Assembly (NCBI RefSeq): GCF_002013915.1
Contig: NZ_MBTF01000012.1
Location: 372,001 to 436,000, forward strand
Reading direction: 5' to 3'
Length of the DNA: 64,000 nt
Source of the DNA: Mucilaginibacter pedocola
Lineage (GTDB): Bacteria; Bacteroidota; Bacteroidia; Sphingobacteriales; Sphingobacteriaceae
Of this stretch, positions 1 to 9,025 are shown piece after piece. The notes beneath the pieces are model-generated. The model searched no databases. It was not told the DNA's origin and saw only the letters and a list, made by a program, of their open reading frames with translations. A program made the position numbers and the translations under genes. Numbering within the stretch: the first letter of the stretch is position 1; the number at the start of each line of letters is the position of its first letter.

Positions 1-1110
1 CAGTATGCCAACAAACTCATAGCCGAGCTTACCAAGATCAATTACCTGCGCGATGTACAGTTGGGGCAATCTACCAAGTACCCGTCGTTAAACGTCGAGG
101 TGGACCGTACACGCGCCGCACAATTAGGTGTGGATATGAATGATATCTCGCGCTCGCTCATTGCCGCAACATCGTCATCCCGCTTTACCGAAAAGAATAT
201 TTGGGTTGATGAAAAGGCCGGCTACAGCTACAGCGTACAGATACAGGTGCCCGAAAGTAAAATGGCCAGCATAAACGATATTGGCGAAACGCCGATTCTG
301 CGCAACTCCAGCCGCCCTGTACTGAGCGATGTGGCCACCATCACTCCCGGTACCACCTATGGCGAAAACGACAACCTGGGCGCCATGCCGGTGCTATCGG
401 TAACCGCCAACTTAAACAACCACGATTTAGGCTCGGCGTCAAAAGATGTACAAAAAGCCATCAAAGACCTTGGCGAACTGCCCCGCGGCCTGAACGTGGA
501 AATGATAGGTATGAGCAATACGCTTACCGATACCATGAGCAGTTTAGAGAACGGTTTGATCGTGGCCATTGTGGTAATATTCCTGATGCTGGCGGCCAAC
601 TTCCAGTCGTTCAAAGTATCGGGCGTGGTATTGGTAACGGTACCTGCGGTTATATTGGGGTCGTTGCTGCTGCTTATTATTTGCGGCTCTACGCTTAATT
701 TGCAATCGTACATGGGTATGATCATGTCTGTAGGGATATCCATCTCCAACGCGGTACTGCTTATTACCAATGCCGAGCAATTGCGCAAGCATAACGGCAA
801 TGCGCTGTTATCGGCCAAAGAAGCCGCCGCCCTGCGTATGCGCCCTATTGTGATGACGGCTTTGGCAATGGTTGTGGGTATGATACCTATGGCCAGCGGG
901 CTTGGCGAAGCAGGCGACCAATCATCGCCGTTAGGCCGTGCTGTAGTAGGCGGGCTTATCATGTCAACCTTTGCCGCATTGTTCATCCTGCCGCTTGCCT
1001 TTGCATGGGGGCAGGAAAAAGCCACCACCGTAAGCGTATCGCTCGACCCTGAAGACGAAGAAAGTAAATTTTATATCAACACAAACACACCTGTCACCAA
1101 CGCTATATGA
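1..1110 (+). CDS. RND efflux pump permease, C-terminal part (gene starts outside the window)
   Basis: The frame is open from the first base, so this is the 3' part of a larger gene. The visible ~370 residues hold the end of a periplasmic porter domain, then several hydrophobic segments with typical RND features: SISNAVLLITNAE, RPIVMTALAMVVGMIPMA and the glycine-rich GLGEAGDQ. Known of the family: a trimeric inner-membrane proton antiporter exports drugs, metals or other compounds through an adaptor and an outer-membrane channel. The stop codon overlaps the adaptor start in an ATGA junction, so translation is probably coupled. The substrate cannot be read from this fragment; the sequence looks more like the HAE1 (drug) than the metal branch. 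Confidence 0.9.
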   Translation, partial: QYANKLIAELTKINYLRDVQLGQSTKYPSLNVEVDRTRAAQLGVDMNDISRSLIAATSSSRFTEKNIWVDEKAGYSYSVQIQVPESKMASINDIGETPILRNSSRPVLSDVATITPGTTYGENDNLGAMPVLSVTANLNNHDLGSASKDVQKAIKDLGELPRGLNVEMIGMSNTLTDTMSSLENGLIVAIVVIFLMLAANFQSFKVSGVVLVTVPAVILGSLLLLIICGSTLNLQSYMGMIMSVGISISNAVLLITNAEQLRKHNGNALLSAKEAAALRMRPIVMTALAMVVGMIPMASGLGEAGDQSSPLGRAVVGGLIMSTFAALFILPLAFAWGQEKATTVSVSLDPEDEESKFYINTNTPVTNAI

Positions 1111-2225
1111 ATAAGCCATCCATCATAAAATTTTTAAGTGTAACTGCGCTTGCCGTGGCGCTGCAATCATGCGGCTCACCGGAAAATAAAGAAGAGAAAA
1201 AAGCCGAAGCAGTACAGGAAGCCCCTCCTGTAGAAGTTATCGGCCTGCAAAAAGGTACCATCAGCACCTCGTTCAACGTACCGGGCGAACTGGTTGCCTT
1301 TCAACAGGTTGACCTTTATGCCAAGGTGAACAGCTTTGTAACCAAATTAAATGCCGATATAGGTAGCGAAGTACACGCCGGCGAGCTTTTGGCTACCCTG
1401 CAGGCTCCCGAGGTAAATTCCCAATTATCGGGTGCCGAATCGAGGCTGCAATCGCAGGAGGCGCTATACCAGGCCAGCAAGGCAACTTACAAACGCCTGC
1501 TGGAGACCAGTAAAACACCGGGCACGGTATCGCCAAACGAGCTTGACCTGGCCCTTGCCAAACAAAACTCCGACTTTTCTCAACTCCAGGCAGCCCGTGC
1601 CGCTTACAAAGAGGTTGGCGCTAACCGCGATTACCTGCTAATACGCGCCCCTTTCGATGGTATCATCACCGCGCGTAACGTAAGCGCAGGCGCCTATGTG
1701 GGCCCGTCGGGTAAAGGCTCGGAACTGCCGGTGTTTACCCTGCAGGAGCAAAAGAAATTGCGCCTTGCCGTCAGCGTACCCGAAAATTACACCGGTGCCC
1801 TGAGCGATAAAAGCGAAGTAACATTTACGGTAAAAGCAATGCCGGGCCAAGTATTCAATGCCAAAGTAAACCGTATGTCGGGCGCTTTAGATGCCAAACT
1901 GCGTGCGCAGCGCATAGAGATGGACGTTTTTAATGCCAACAAAAAACTGTTGCCCGGCATGGTGGCCGAAGTGCATATACCGGTATCGGGCAATAGCGGT
2001 GCTTTTGTAGTGCCCAACAAAGCTATACTCAACTCTACATTGGGTGTGTATTTAATTACCGTTGCCGACGGTAAAGCCAAATGGGTGCCTGCAACTACAG
2101 GCCGCTCGGCAGATGGTAAAACCGAAGTATTTGCACAATTAAACGAAGGCGACAAAGTAGTGAATGTAGCCAGCGAAGAAATAAGAGACGGCAGCGAAAT
2201 AAAAACCGCGCCCGCCAAGAACTGA
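1107..2225 (+). CDS. RND efflux periplasmic adaptor (membrane fusion protein), lipoprotein
   Basis: A 372-residue adaptor that would link the upstream permease to an outer-membrane channel. The N-terminus is a lipoprotein signal with the probable acylated Cys22 (ALQSC). After a charged linker comes the first half of the barrel-sandwich (lipoyl) fold around residues 50-95, a helical hairpin around 100-165, then the second lipoyl half (LLIRAPFDGIITARNVSAG), a beta-barrel and a membrane-proximal domain. The start overlaps the permease stop by four bases. A terminator-like hairpin follows within 35 bases, so no TolC-type gene is cotranscribed downstream. It would have to be encoded upstream or elsewhere. 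Confidence 0.92.
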   Translation: MNKPSIIKFLSVTALAVALQSCGSPENKEEKKAEAVQEAPPVEVIGLQKGTISTSFNVPGELVAFQQVDLYAKVNSFVTKLNADIGSEVHAGELLATLQAPEVNSQLSGAESRLQSQEALYQASKATYKRLLETSKTPGTVSPNELDLALAKQNSDFSQLQAARAAYKEVGANRDYLLIRAPFDGIITARNVSAGAYVGPSGKGSELPVFTLQEQKKLRLAVSVPENYTGALSDKSEVTFTVKAMPGQVFNAKVNRMSGALDAKLRAQRIEMDVFNANKKLLPGMVAEVHIPVSGNSGAFVVPNKAILNSTLGVYLITVADGKAKWVPATTGRSADGKTEVFAQLNEGDKVVNVASEEIRDGSEIKTAPAKN

Positions 2226-2259
2226 TGGATCTGTGAGGTTGAATTGTTTTTAAAGTTGA

Positions 2260-2288
2260 AAAGCCGCCTGTAATGGGCGGCTTTCTTT
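2260..2288 (+). terminator. Intrinsic terminator after the RND operon
   Basis: Stem AAAGCCGCC pairs with GGCGGCTTT around a short loop and is followed by a T-rich stretch. It closes the permease-adaptor operon and faces the convergent lipoprotein gene. Confidence 0.75.
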
Positions 2289-2330
2289 GTGGAGTATATT
2301 TTTTTGGAAAGATAAACTTGAGTTGGGGGC

Positions 2331-3056
2331 TTACCCTCTCCTCCTACGCTTCTTCTTTTTGGTCTCCGTTTTTTTCTTCAAAGATCTTTTAACCTCTGTT
2401 TTCTTTTCGGGCTGTGCGGCAACTGGCTCTTTTACCGATACCGAATCTTTACTCAATTGTGTAACGGTAAAGCTATTGCGGCTTAGGCCGTATTGCAGTA
2501 CACGCTTGGCACCGGTTGGCTTGGCCAGGCTATCGTTACTGCTGTATATCGGGAACTCGCGTATCAGCAGGCCGTCTTTAATATAAAAATTATCGTTACC
2601 GCGGTAGCCCTTGCGTTGCGAGTTGTTCAGCCTCGGGAAGTCGAGCTTATTGGCATTGCTGTTACTAAACTCAAAGGCGTAAATTTTGGCATAGTTAACG
2701 GTGTCTTTCCCCTTGGCCTGTATCAATACCTCGGGGTTGCCATCGGTATCCATGTCGGCGTTGTATACATCGGTTATGGCGCCATCCAGATCGCCGGTTG
2801 TGGTGGTGTATTTGGCGGCGGCCGAGTCGGAGTGCAGTATCATAAAGGCACCAAACTCTTTGGCTCCCCTGCCCCAACTCAATACATCATAAGTTTGCCC
2901 CGGCGATACCTCTATCGCTTTATGGAAACGGAAAGGCTCCTGCACAACAGGTTTATCGGGTGCTGCTTTGGCCGCCACCTTTTGCTGTTGGTCGCTGCTG
3001 CATGCTGTAAATAAGGTGCAAGCTGCCGCTATCAGTATAAAATATCTTGCATTCAT
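2331..3056 (-). CDS. Lipoprotein of unknown function with an FG-GAP-like segment and a very basic tail
   Basis: The 241-residue product begins with a lipoprotein-type signal (LFTACSS, Cys19). The middle carries a segment resembling a calcium-binding FG-GAP/VCBS loop (DMDTDGNPEVLI) and repeated beta-strand patterns. The last ~25 residues are almost all Lys and Arg (KKKTETKKKKRRRR), which could bind nucleic acid, acidic polysaccharide or LPS; that is inference. It lies 15 bases after the GH20 gene on the same strand, so the two are probably cotranscribed. Overlapping frames on the other strand lack signals and look like shadows. I do not recognise a named family. Confidence 0.75.
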   Translation of the reverse strand: MNARYFILIAAACTLFTACSSDQQQKVAAKAAPDKPVVQEPFRFHKAIEVSPGQTYDVLSWGRGAKEFGAFMILHSDSAAAKYTTTTGDLDGAITDVYNADMDTDGNPEVLIQAKGKDTVNYAKIYAFEFSNSNANKLDFPRLNNSQRKGYRGNDNFYIKDGLLIREFPIYSSNDSLAKPTGAKRVLQYGLSRNSFTVTQLSKDSVSVKEPVAAQPEKKTEVKRSLKKKTETKKKKRRRRG

Positions 3057-3071
3057 GTTTATAGTATCGGC

Positions 3072-5387
3072 TTAATAGTAAAGCATATCGGGCGAAACTT
3101 CTCCTTTTGGCTTACCGGGAATGGTCATGTAAACACGCAGCATACTATTCGTTGGCAAAGCATCCACATATTTAACCGTCACTTTATGGAAGCCCTTTAA
3201 CAACGGCACATAGCCCGTAGTTTCGTTATTGCCTTTGCGGCCATCGTTATCAACTACAGGTATATCGTCGATGTAAAGCATCGATCCATTGTACGATTGC
3301 GTAGAGAAACCATAAGTTCCATCCATATCCGCCTTCAGGTAACCGGTGTAAACCACGCCATACTTCACAAAAGCTTTCTTAAACGCCGAATTAGCTATCT
3401 GGAAGCTTTTAGCAATGCCCGTATCTATCACCGCTGCCGAATTTATCTGTGTGGTGTTTACATACGAGCCTTGCGATGCCTGGTATTTCATGCCGGTGTT
3501 TGTCCCGGTAAAATCAACGGCAGGCATTGGCGCTTTATTGTAAATGGTAGTTTTGGTAACGTTGCTGCGTTTGCCGGCAGGTGTTACCACAATGGTTTGT
3601 ATCTCGCGGTACTGGTCAATAGGCACCAAATACGTCATGGGTTTGGTGTAGGCCATTTCGGTTTCGCGCGGGGTGTAACCATCAATGGTGTAATAAATGG
3701 TAGCGCCCTGCACCGGCGATTTCAGGTTAACCGTATACTGCGAGCCAATAATAGTAGTATCGGCCGAGCCAATAGCGTTTGGCACATGGTACTCGTAACC
3801 TGCCTTATCCAGCCATGCCAAATGCCCCGGGATACGGGTTTCAGCAAAATCCTTATAGTTTTTATTAGCCAGGGGCGACCATGCGATCTCTGATAGCGCC
3901 AGCATCCTCGGCAGCAGCATAAACTCTACTTTTTTATCAGTAGTGATGTACTCCGTCCACAGGTTTGCCTGTACGCCCTTAACGTGGGCCTGCTGTGCAG
4001 GAGTTAAACTGGCCGGCGTTGGGTTATAGCTGTATATTTTAGACAGAGGCTCGTTACCGCCAATGCTCAATGGCTCCTGGTTAAGACGGCCCTGCCCATG
4101 GTCGATGTATAGGCCATGGCTACCGGGAGTCATGATAACATCGTGGTTTTGCTGTGCTGCGGCAATACCGCCTTCTTCGCCCCTCCAGCTCATCACGGTA
4201 GCGTTAGGTGCCAACCCACCCTCTAAAATTTCATCCCAGCCAATAATGCTACGGCCTTTGCTGTTCACAAACTTTTCCATCCGTTGTATGAAGTAGCTTT
4301 GCAGTTCGTGCTCATCTTTCAGCTTCAGTTTTTTGATCAGGTCCTGGCAAAATTTAGAGTTCTTCCAAACGGTTTTTGGTGCTTCGTCTCCGCCTATGTG
4401 TATGTATTTGCTCGGGAACAGGTCGATCACCTCGGTAAGCACATCCTCTAAAAAGTGGAAGGTTTTTTCCGACGGGCAGAAGATGTTATTGAACACGCCC
4501 CAGGTTTCGGCTACCTTGTAATCAATTTTAGGGTCGCAGCTTAGCTCGGGGAAAGCAGCCAATGCAGCCTGCGCGTGGCCCGGCATTTCAATTTCGGGCA
4601 CTATGGTAATGTAGCGGTCGGCGGCGTATTTAATAACGTCGCGTATCTCATCCTGCGTGTAAAAACCACCGTGCGGGGTGTTATCAAATTGCTGCGGGTT
4701 ACGGTCGCGGTATACGCCGATAACGCTTTGCGCACGTACGCTGGCCACTTGTGTTAAGCGCGGGTATTTTTTTATTTCGATGCGCCAGCCCTGGTCGTCG
4801 GTCAGGTGCCAGTGAAAGGTGTTCAGTTTATAGCCCGCCATCAGGTCGATATAGCGTTTCACCATATTTACCGAGAAAAAGTGGCGGCAAACGTCCAACA
4901 TCAGCCCGCGGTAACCAAAGCGCGGAAAATCTTCTATAGTGGCGCAAGGTAGTTTGGCGGTAGCGGCACGCTCCAGCGGCATTAATTGCAGCAGGGTTTG
5001 TATACCGTAGAAAAGCCCAGCCCCTTTACCGGCCACGGTAATTTGCTGCGGGGTTATGGTAAGGCGGTAACCCTCCGGCGCAAGGCCTTCGGTACCGGTT
5101 GATGTTAAATAGATGATGTTAGAGCCCGAATTGGCGTTGCGTAAACCTACCTGCTTGTTGTAGGCCATATTGTTAGAAAGGTATGCCGAAAAGAACTGCA
5201 CGGCTTTGTTATTAGGTGTATCGGCCAATACACGGGTCTCCTGGCTTAGGACGAACTCGCCAATGGATTTTTTTACGGATACAGGTGCCGGGATGATGCC
5301 CATATAAGGGTCGGCATCCTGGGCGTGAACGGAAACAGTTGCAGAAATAAAGAGCGCACAGAACAACAGGGGGAATCTTTTTAACAT
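3072..5387 (-). CDS. Secreted beta-N-acetylhexosaminidase, GH20
   Basis: A 771-residue exported enzyme that removes terminal GlcNAc/GalNAc from chitin, glycoprotein or peptidoglycan fragments. Residues 1-22 are a signal peptide. A GH20b N-terminal domain (~30-150) precedes the GH20 barrel (~155-520), with RGLMLDVCRHF at 160-170 and the catalytic pair Asp334-Glu335 in HIGGDEAPK. Downstream are a chitobiase-type beta domain (TIYYTIDGYTPRE, ~560-620) and a C-terminal PA14-like domain (~640-765: VYTGYLKADMDGTYGF) that probably binds sugar. All expected catalytic residues are present. It is the first gene of a two-gene unit with the lipoprotein at 2331-3056. Confidence 0.95.
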   Translation of the reverse strand: MLKRFPLLFCALFISATVSVHAQDADPYMGIIPAPVSVKKSIGEFVLSQETRVLADTPNNKAVQFFSAYLSNNMAYNKQVGLRNANSGSNIIYLTSTGTEGLAPEGYRLTITPQQITVAGKGAGLFYGIQTLLQLMPLERAATAKLPCATIEDFPRFGYRGLMLDVCRHFFSVNMVKRYIDLMAGYKLNTFHWHLTDDQGWRIEIKKYPRLTQVASVRAQSVIGVYRDRNPQQFDNTPHGGFYTQDEIRDVIKYAADRYITIVPEIEMPGHAQAALAAFPELSCDPKIDYKVAETWGVFNNIFCPSEKTFHFLEDVLTEVIDLFPSKYIHIGGDEAPKTVWKNSKFCQDLIKKLKLKDEHELQSYFIQRMEKFVNSKGRSIIGWDEILEGGLAPNATVMSWRGEEGGIAAAQQNHDVIMTPGSHGLYIDHGQGRLNQEPLSIGGNEPLSKIYSYNPTPASLTPAQQAHVKGVQANLWTEYITTDKKVEFMLLPRMLALSEIAWSPLANKNYKDFAETRIPGHLAWLDKAGYEYHVPNAIGSADTTIIGSQYTVNLKSPVQGATIYYTIDGYTPRETEMAYTKPMTYLVPIDQYREIQTIVVTPAGKRSNVTKTTIYNKAPMPAVDFTGTNTGMKYQASQGSYVNTTQINSAAVIDTGIAKSFQIANSAFKKAFVKYGVVYTGYLKADMDGTYGFSTQSYNGSMLYIDDIPVVDNDGRKGNNETTGYVPLLKGFHKVTVKYVDALPTNSMLRVYMTIPGKPKGEVSPDMLYY

Positions 5388-5438
5388 AGCAGAAAATTAA
5401 CCGGGTTATTATTAAGGTGGTGAATTTAATAAATTTTG

Positions 5439-5499
5439 CCACCGATTGCACCGATTTTTTGATGATTTCACCGATATGAAAAAGATTCCACCGATTTGG
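5439..5499. repeat. Short repeat tract of CACCGAT words
   Basis: Four copies of CACCGAT or ACCGAT lie within ~60 bases upstream of the GH20 gene. The same word, in both orientations, builds the tract at 23727-23818. It is one of the locus-specific short-word tracts described in the findings. Confidence 0.7.
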
Positions 5500-5588
5500 T
5501 GTGGGCGAAAACGCGGCTTATCTGCCAAGTATCGTTTGACCAAAGGATATTCCATGGTTTATAGGGCACAAACCACCAATAAACAAGT

Positions 5589-5612
5589 GAACCAATGAAC
5601 TAATGAACCAAT
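5589..5612. repeat. Three tandem 8-bp units next to the yqgE stop codon
   Basis: GAACCAAT, GAACTAAT and GAACCAAT lie head to tail and end directly at the stop codon of the minus-strand YqgE gene (5613). Confidence 0.7.
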
Positions 5613-6176
5613 TTAATTCAACGTAGGGTTCTCGGGGAAGTTGGCGATGTGGGCGTAGCGCTGGCCGAGGCTGATGACGGTTTCGCGCCACATATTTTGC
5701 TCGTTGTTGCTAAATACGGCATCGGCTTCGTACTTGCCGGTAACTATCCAGGCATCTTCGCGCAGCTCGTTATCCAGTTGGTCGGGTGTCCAGCCGCTGT
5801 AGCCCATAAAAAATTTTATCTCATCTTCGGTCAGCTGGTAATTGGTTATCAGCTCTTTTATTTGTTCAAAATCGCCACCCCAAAAAATACCATCGGCTAT
5901 TTCTATGCCGCCGTCAATTTTTTCGGGGCATCGGTGTATGTAATGCAGCGTATTTTCGGCAACGGGGCCGCCCATGTAAACGGGTATCTCCGAGTACGAT
6001 ACATCGGGCAAAATATCGCCCAGCATATGCTCGGTTTGGTGGTTAAGGATAAAGCCCATGGCACCCGCCTCCGAGTAATCAACTAAAATAATTACCGACC
6101 GTTTAAAGTTTGGGTCGGGCATAAAAGGTTCGGATATTAATAAACGCCCTGAGGCGGCAGGTATCTCGCTAAGCAT
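5613..6176 (-). CDS. YqgE/AlgH family protein (UPF0301)
   Basis: The 187-residue product matches the YqgE/AlgH family along its length: the N-terminal GRLLISEPFMPDPNFKRSVI segment, GAMGFILNH, and the central GGPV signature (YMGGPVAENTLHYIH). The protein is soluble and has no signal peptide. Family members were linked to alginate regulation in Pseudomonas, but the biochemical role is unknown. It is divergent from pdxH, with ~110 AT-rich bases between the start codons. Confidence 0.9.
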   Translation of the reverse strand: MLSEIPAASGRLLISEPFMPDPNFKRSVIILVDYSEAGAMGFILNHQTEHMLGDILPDVSYSEIPVYMGGPVAENTLHYIHRCPEKIDGGIEIADGIFWGGDFEQIKELITNYQLTEDEIKFFMGYSGWTPDQLDNELREDAWIVTGKYEADAVFSNNEQNMWRETVISLGQRYAHIANFPENPTLN

Positions 6177-6273
6177 GGGTGTAAAATTTTATTGTATAAA
6201 CGCCTTTTGTAAAATTATGTTCAATATCATTTAATTTGAACAGTTGTACAATATGTACGGTATAATTAATTTG

Positions 6274-6281
6274 TAAGTTTG
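6274..6281 (+). promoter_or_regulatory. Bacteroidota -7 promoter element (TAAGTTTG) for pdxH
   Basis: TAAGTTTG fits the TAnnTTTG consensus and ends five bases before the pdxH ATG, which predicts an almost leaderless transcript. No clear -33 element was found. Confidence 0.45.
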
Positions 6282-6286
6282 CTGTG

Positions 6287-6934
6287 ATGAACGAGCAGGA
6301 TATACAAAACTTGAGGCAGGACTACAGCGCCGCCTCGCTTAACGAGGACGATGTGCACGAGAACCCCATGCGCCAGTTCGACAAATGGTTTAACGAAGCC
6401 ATTAACGCAAAGGTTTACGAACCTAATGCCATGACTTTAGCCACCGCCACCACCGATGGCCGCCCCTCGGCACGCATAGTGTTGCTGAAAGGCTTTAGCG
6501 ACGATGGTTTTAAGTTTTACACCAACTACCTCAGCCGCAAGGGGAAAGAGATAGCTAAAAACCCTATGGGGGCGCTTATTTTCTTTTGGGGCGATATGGA
6601 ACGCCAGGTACGAATAGAGGGCACTATTGAAAAACTCGATAAAAGTTATTCTGAAAAATATTTTCACTCGCGCCCTAAGGCAAGCCAGCTTGGTGCAATA
6701 GCATCGCCGCAAAGCCAGGAAATTGAAGGCCGCGAGTTGCTGGAAAAACGCATGGCCGAACTGGAAGCCGAATATGCCGATAAGGATGTACCGAAGCCAT
6801 CATCGTGGGGTGGCTACATTTTAAAGCCACGCCTGATAGAGTTTTGGCAAGGCCGCCGCAGCCGCCTGCACGACAGGATTGTTTACAAAAAAACCGACAA
6901 TAAAAACTGGAAGATAGTACGCCTGGCCCCATGA
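6287..6934 (+). CDS. pdxH: Pyridoxine/pyridoxamine 5'-phosphate oxidase
   Basis: FMN-dependent enzyme making pyridoxal 5'-phosphate, the last step of vitamin B6 synthesis and salvage. About 215 residues, normal length. Recognisable segments are AMTLATATTDGRPSARIVLLKG (FMN-binding split barrel), FYTNYLSRKGKEI, SRPKASQLGAIASPQS and the C-terminal EFWQGRRSRLHDR signature. I chose the ATG at 6287 rather than the GTG three bases upstream because GTG starts are uncommon here. The stop overlaps the nuoC start (ATGA), so the two genes are translationally coupled although functionally unrelated. Confidence 0.95.
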   Translation: MNEQDIQNLRQDYSAASLNEDDVHENPMRQFDKWFNEAINAKVYEPNAMTLATATTDGRPSARIVLLKGFSDDGFKFYTNYLSRKGKEIAKNPMGALIFFWGDMERQVRIEGTIEKLDKSYSEKYFHSRPKASQLGAIASPQSQEIEGRELLEKRMAELEAEYADKDVPKPSSWGGYILKPRLIEFWQGRRSRLHDRIVYKKTDNKNWKIVRLAP

Positions 6935-7428
6935 GTTTCGACGATATTAAACAACTGCTTATTGACAAGTTTGGCGAAGCCGTTATTGTTGGCGAAGAGC
7001 GTACAGGCATGCAACCTGCCCTGCTGATAGATGCCGAAAGGATAGCCGATGTATGCCTGGAGCTGCGCAATAACCCAAAAACATATTTCGATTTTTTGAG
7101 CTGCTTGAGCGGGGTGGATTATGGTGTGGAAGCCGACCGTTTCGGTGTGGTTTACCACCTGTCATCTATCCCTTACAATTTGCAATTGGTATTAAAGGTG
7201 AGCAAAGAGGCCGGCCGCGATTTGGAAGAACTTCCCTCTTTCCCCAGCATTACATCGGTTTACCGCGCCGCCGATTGGCACGAACGCGAAGCCTTTGATA
7301 TGCTTGGGATATACTTTGAAGGGCACCCGGATTTACGTAGGCTTTTAATGCCTGATGATTGGGAAGGATATCCGCTTAGGAAGGATTACGCTAATGCGGA
7401 ATATTATAAGGGAATTAAAATAGATTGA
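6931..7428 (+). CDS. nuoC: NADH-quinone oxidoreductase subunit C (complex I, 30 kDa)
   Basis: 165 residues, a stand-alone NuoC. The C-terminal half carries the 30-kDa subunit signature: ADWHEREAFDMLGIYFEGHP, then DLRRLLMPDDWEGYPLRKDY. NuoC belongs to the peripheral arm of complex I, which moves electrons from NADH to quinone and pumps protons. It is coupled to pdxH upstream. Its stop codon is embedded in the edge of a REP-like palindrome, followed by a 139-bp repeat element before nuoD. No other complex I gene besides nuoD is in the window. Confidence 0.95.
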   Translation: MSFDDIKQLLIDKFGEAVIVGEERTGMQPALLIDAERIADVCLELRNNPKTYFDFLSCLSGVDYGVEADRFGVVYHLSSIPYNLQLVLKVSKEAGRDLEELPSFPSITSVYRAADWHEREAFDMLGIYFEGHPDLRRLLMPDDWEGYPLRKDYANAEYYKGIKID

Positions 7429-7455
7429 GCCCCCCAGCCCCCTGAAGGGGGAGCC
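7428..7455 (+). repeat. REP-like palindrome at the nuoC stop codon
   Basis: AGCCCCCCAGCCCCCTGAAG followed by GGGGGAG; CCCCCTGAAGGGGG forms a hairpin. It begins inside the nuoC stop codon. Relatives are at 17626, 32382, 32453, 52968, 58991 and 59067. Confidence 0.85.
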
Positions 7456-7481
7456 GTAAAACGCAAACCTTCAACCAGCTC

Positions 7482-7620
7482 TGTCATTTCGATGAGCACA
7501 CGCGGGGGAAAAGCGCGGGAGGGCGAAGAGAAAACTTCGGCACAACTGCATTACGGTCATACAAGCGGTAATAAATAGCCGTTCAAGATTTCTCGTCGCT
7601 TCGCTTCCCTCGAAATGACA
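7482..7620 (+). mobile_element. 139-bp MITE-like element between nuoC and nuoD
   Basis: The element is bounded by perfect 11-bp terminal inverted repeats, TGTCATTTCGA at 7482-7492 and TCGAAATGACA at 7610-7620, and has no coding capacity. Related copies are at 17675-17815 (same orientation) and 56720-56865 (opposite orientation). Its right terminal repeat contains the ATG used as nuoD start. Confidence 0.75.
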
Positions 7621-8856
7621 TTTTTGTTAATTTGGACAAGACATAAAACTTTGGAACTACAAACTTCAAAATACAACCTTGCTCTCGAGCGCTATCAGAA
7701 GAAAATAGCTGACGCTTCTGTGGAAGACATGGTATTGAACATGGGTCCACAGCACCCATCTACCCACGGTGTTTTGCGCCTGGAATTAATCACCGATGGC
7801 GAGATAGTAAAAGAAGTTATTCCGCATATTGGTTACCTGCACCGCTGTTTTGAGAAACATGCCGAAGCACTCACCTACCAACAAACCATCCCGTTTACCG
7901 ATAGGATGGATTACCTGGCATCAATGAATAACAGCCATGCCTGGGTAATGGGGATTGAACGCATGCTGGGCATCGATAAGGATATCCCGAAACGCATCGA
8001 ATACATCCGCGTTCTGGTTTGCGAGCTTAACCGCATTGCATCGCATTTGATAGCCATTGGTACTTACGGTATCGATATTGGCGCCTTCACCCCTTTCCTG
8101 TGGTGTTTCCGCGACCGCGAGCATATTATGGGTATGCTGGAGTGGGCCTCCGGCTCGCGTATGCTGTATAACTATATATGGGTGGGCGGTTTGTTTTACG
8201 ATTTACCTGTTGGTTTTGAAGAACGCTGCCGCGAGTTTGTTGATTACTTTAAACCCAAAATGGTAGAGCTTAACCGCCTCCTTACCGATAACCAGATATT
8301 CATCAGCCGCACCGCCAACGTAGGCGTATTACCTTTAGATGTAGCCATTAATTACGGATGTAGCGGCCCTGTGCTGCGTGGTTCGGGATTGAAGTACGAC
8401 TTGCGCCGCATTGATAATTATTCGGCCTACCCCGAACTGGAATTTGACATACCCATCGGCACCGGCCAAATGGGTACCACCGGCGATTGCTGGGACCGCT
8501 ATAAAGTGCGCGTGGATGAAGTTGACCAATCCGTCCGCATCATTGAACAATGCCTGGACCGCCTGCAGAAAGAACTGAAACGCACCCCTGACTTTGACCC
8601 GCGCGCTAAACTTCCCCGCAAGCTTACCCCAAAGGCGCAGGACTATTACATCCGTTGCGAAGGCACCAAAGGCGAACTGGGCTTCTACTTCATTCATGAT
8701 AGCGACCGTAAAGAGATACCTTTCCGCGTAAAATCGCGCGGCCCAAGTTTCTGCAACCTATCCGTGTTAGAAGAATTAGGCAAAGGCGTTTTAATAGCCG
8801 ACCTGATAGCCACCATTGGCTCCCTTGATTTTGTATTGGGGGAAGTGGATAGGTAG
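7615..8856 (+). CDS. nuoD: NADH-quinone oxidoreductase subunit D (complex I, 49 kDa)
   Basis: 413 residues from the first ATG. The core is an orthodox Nuo[69 protein letters not shown] and the C-terminal [10 protein letters not shown]. It lines the quinone-binding cavity with NuoB. The start is uncertain: ATG 7615 lies inside the right terminal repeat of the element at 7482-7620, so the first residues MTF are element-derived. Alternatives are TTG at 7651 or ATG at 7729 (MVLNMGPQ). After the gene come two repeat elements and a convergent protease gene, so the complex I cluster ends here. Confidence 0.95.
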   Translation: MTFLLIWTRHKTLELQTSKYNLALERYQKKIADASVEDMVLNMGPQHPSTHGVLRLELITDGEIVKEVIPHIGYLHRCFEKHAEALTYQQTIPFTDRMDYLASMNNSHAWVMGIERMLGIDKDIPKRIEYIRVLVCELNRIASHLIAIGTYGIDIGAFTPFLWCFRDREHIMGMLEWASGSRMLYNYIWVGGLFYDLPVGFEERCREFVDYFKPKMVELNRLLTDNQIFISRTANVGVLPLDVAINYGCSGPVLRGSGLKYDLRRIDNYSAYPELEFDIPIGTGQMGTTGDCWDRYKVRVDEVDQSVRIIEQCLDRLQKELKRTPDFDPRAKLPRKLTPKAQDYYIRCEGTKGELGFYFIHDSDRKEIPFRVKSRGPSFCNLSVLEELGKGVLIADLIATIGSLDFVLGEVDR

Positions 8857-8890
8857 GTTGTTAGAGGTTAAAGCGATCTCAAAGCCCCTT

Positions 8891-8983
8891 TGTCATCCTG
8901 AGCGAGAGCGAAGGATCTGTTAACCACAATGTTATAACCGTTATGCATATCGGCGAATAGATGCTTCGTCCCTCAGCATGACA
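8891..8983 (+). mobile_element. 93-bp element with TGTCATCCTGAG ends, copy 1
   Basis: Left end TGTCATCCTGAG and right end CTCAGCATGACA are inverted repeats with one mismatch. Inside is GAGAGCGAAGGATCT. A second copy in the same orientation starts at 9026. The flanks AGCCCCTT and ATGTTTCGA are also shared, so a larger unit of ~110 bp was duplicated. Confidence 0.75.
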
Positions 8984-9025
8984 ATGTTTCGAGATTAGAG
9001 GTTAGTAGGCAACCTAAAGCCCCTT

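Noticed and set aside
357..1028. Long minus-strand frame opposite the RND permease
   Set aside because: Shadow of the permease: no signal, no domain, Ser/Pro/Ile-rich composition typical of antisense frames in this genome.
2493..3014. 173-codon plus-strand frame opposite the FG-GAP-like lipoprotein
   Set aside because: The opposite strand has a lipobox, an ordered composition and an operon partner; this frame has none.
7428..7455. Reading the CCCCCTGAAGGGGG units only as intrinsic terminators
   Set aside because: Some lack a T-run and some occur as inverted pairs between cotranscribed genes or before a start codon, so a repeat family explains them better, although termination may be a side effect.
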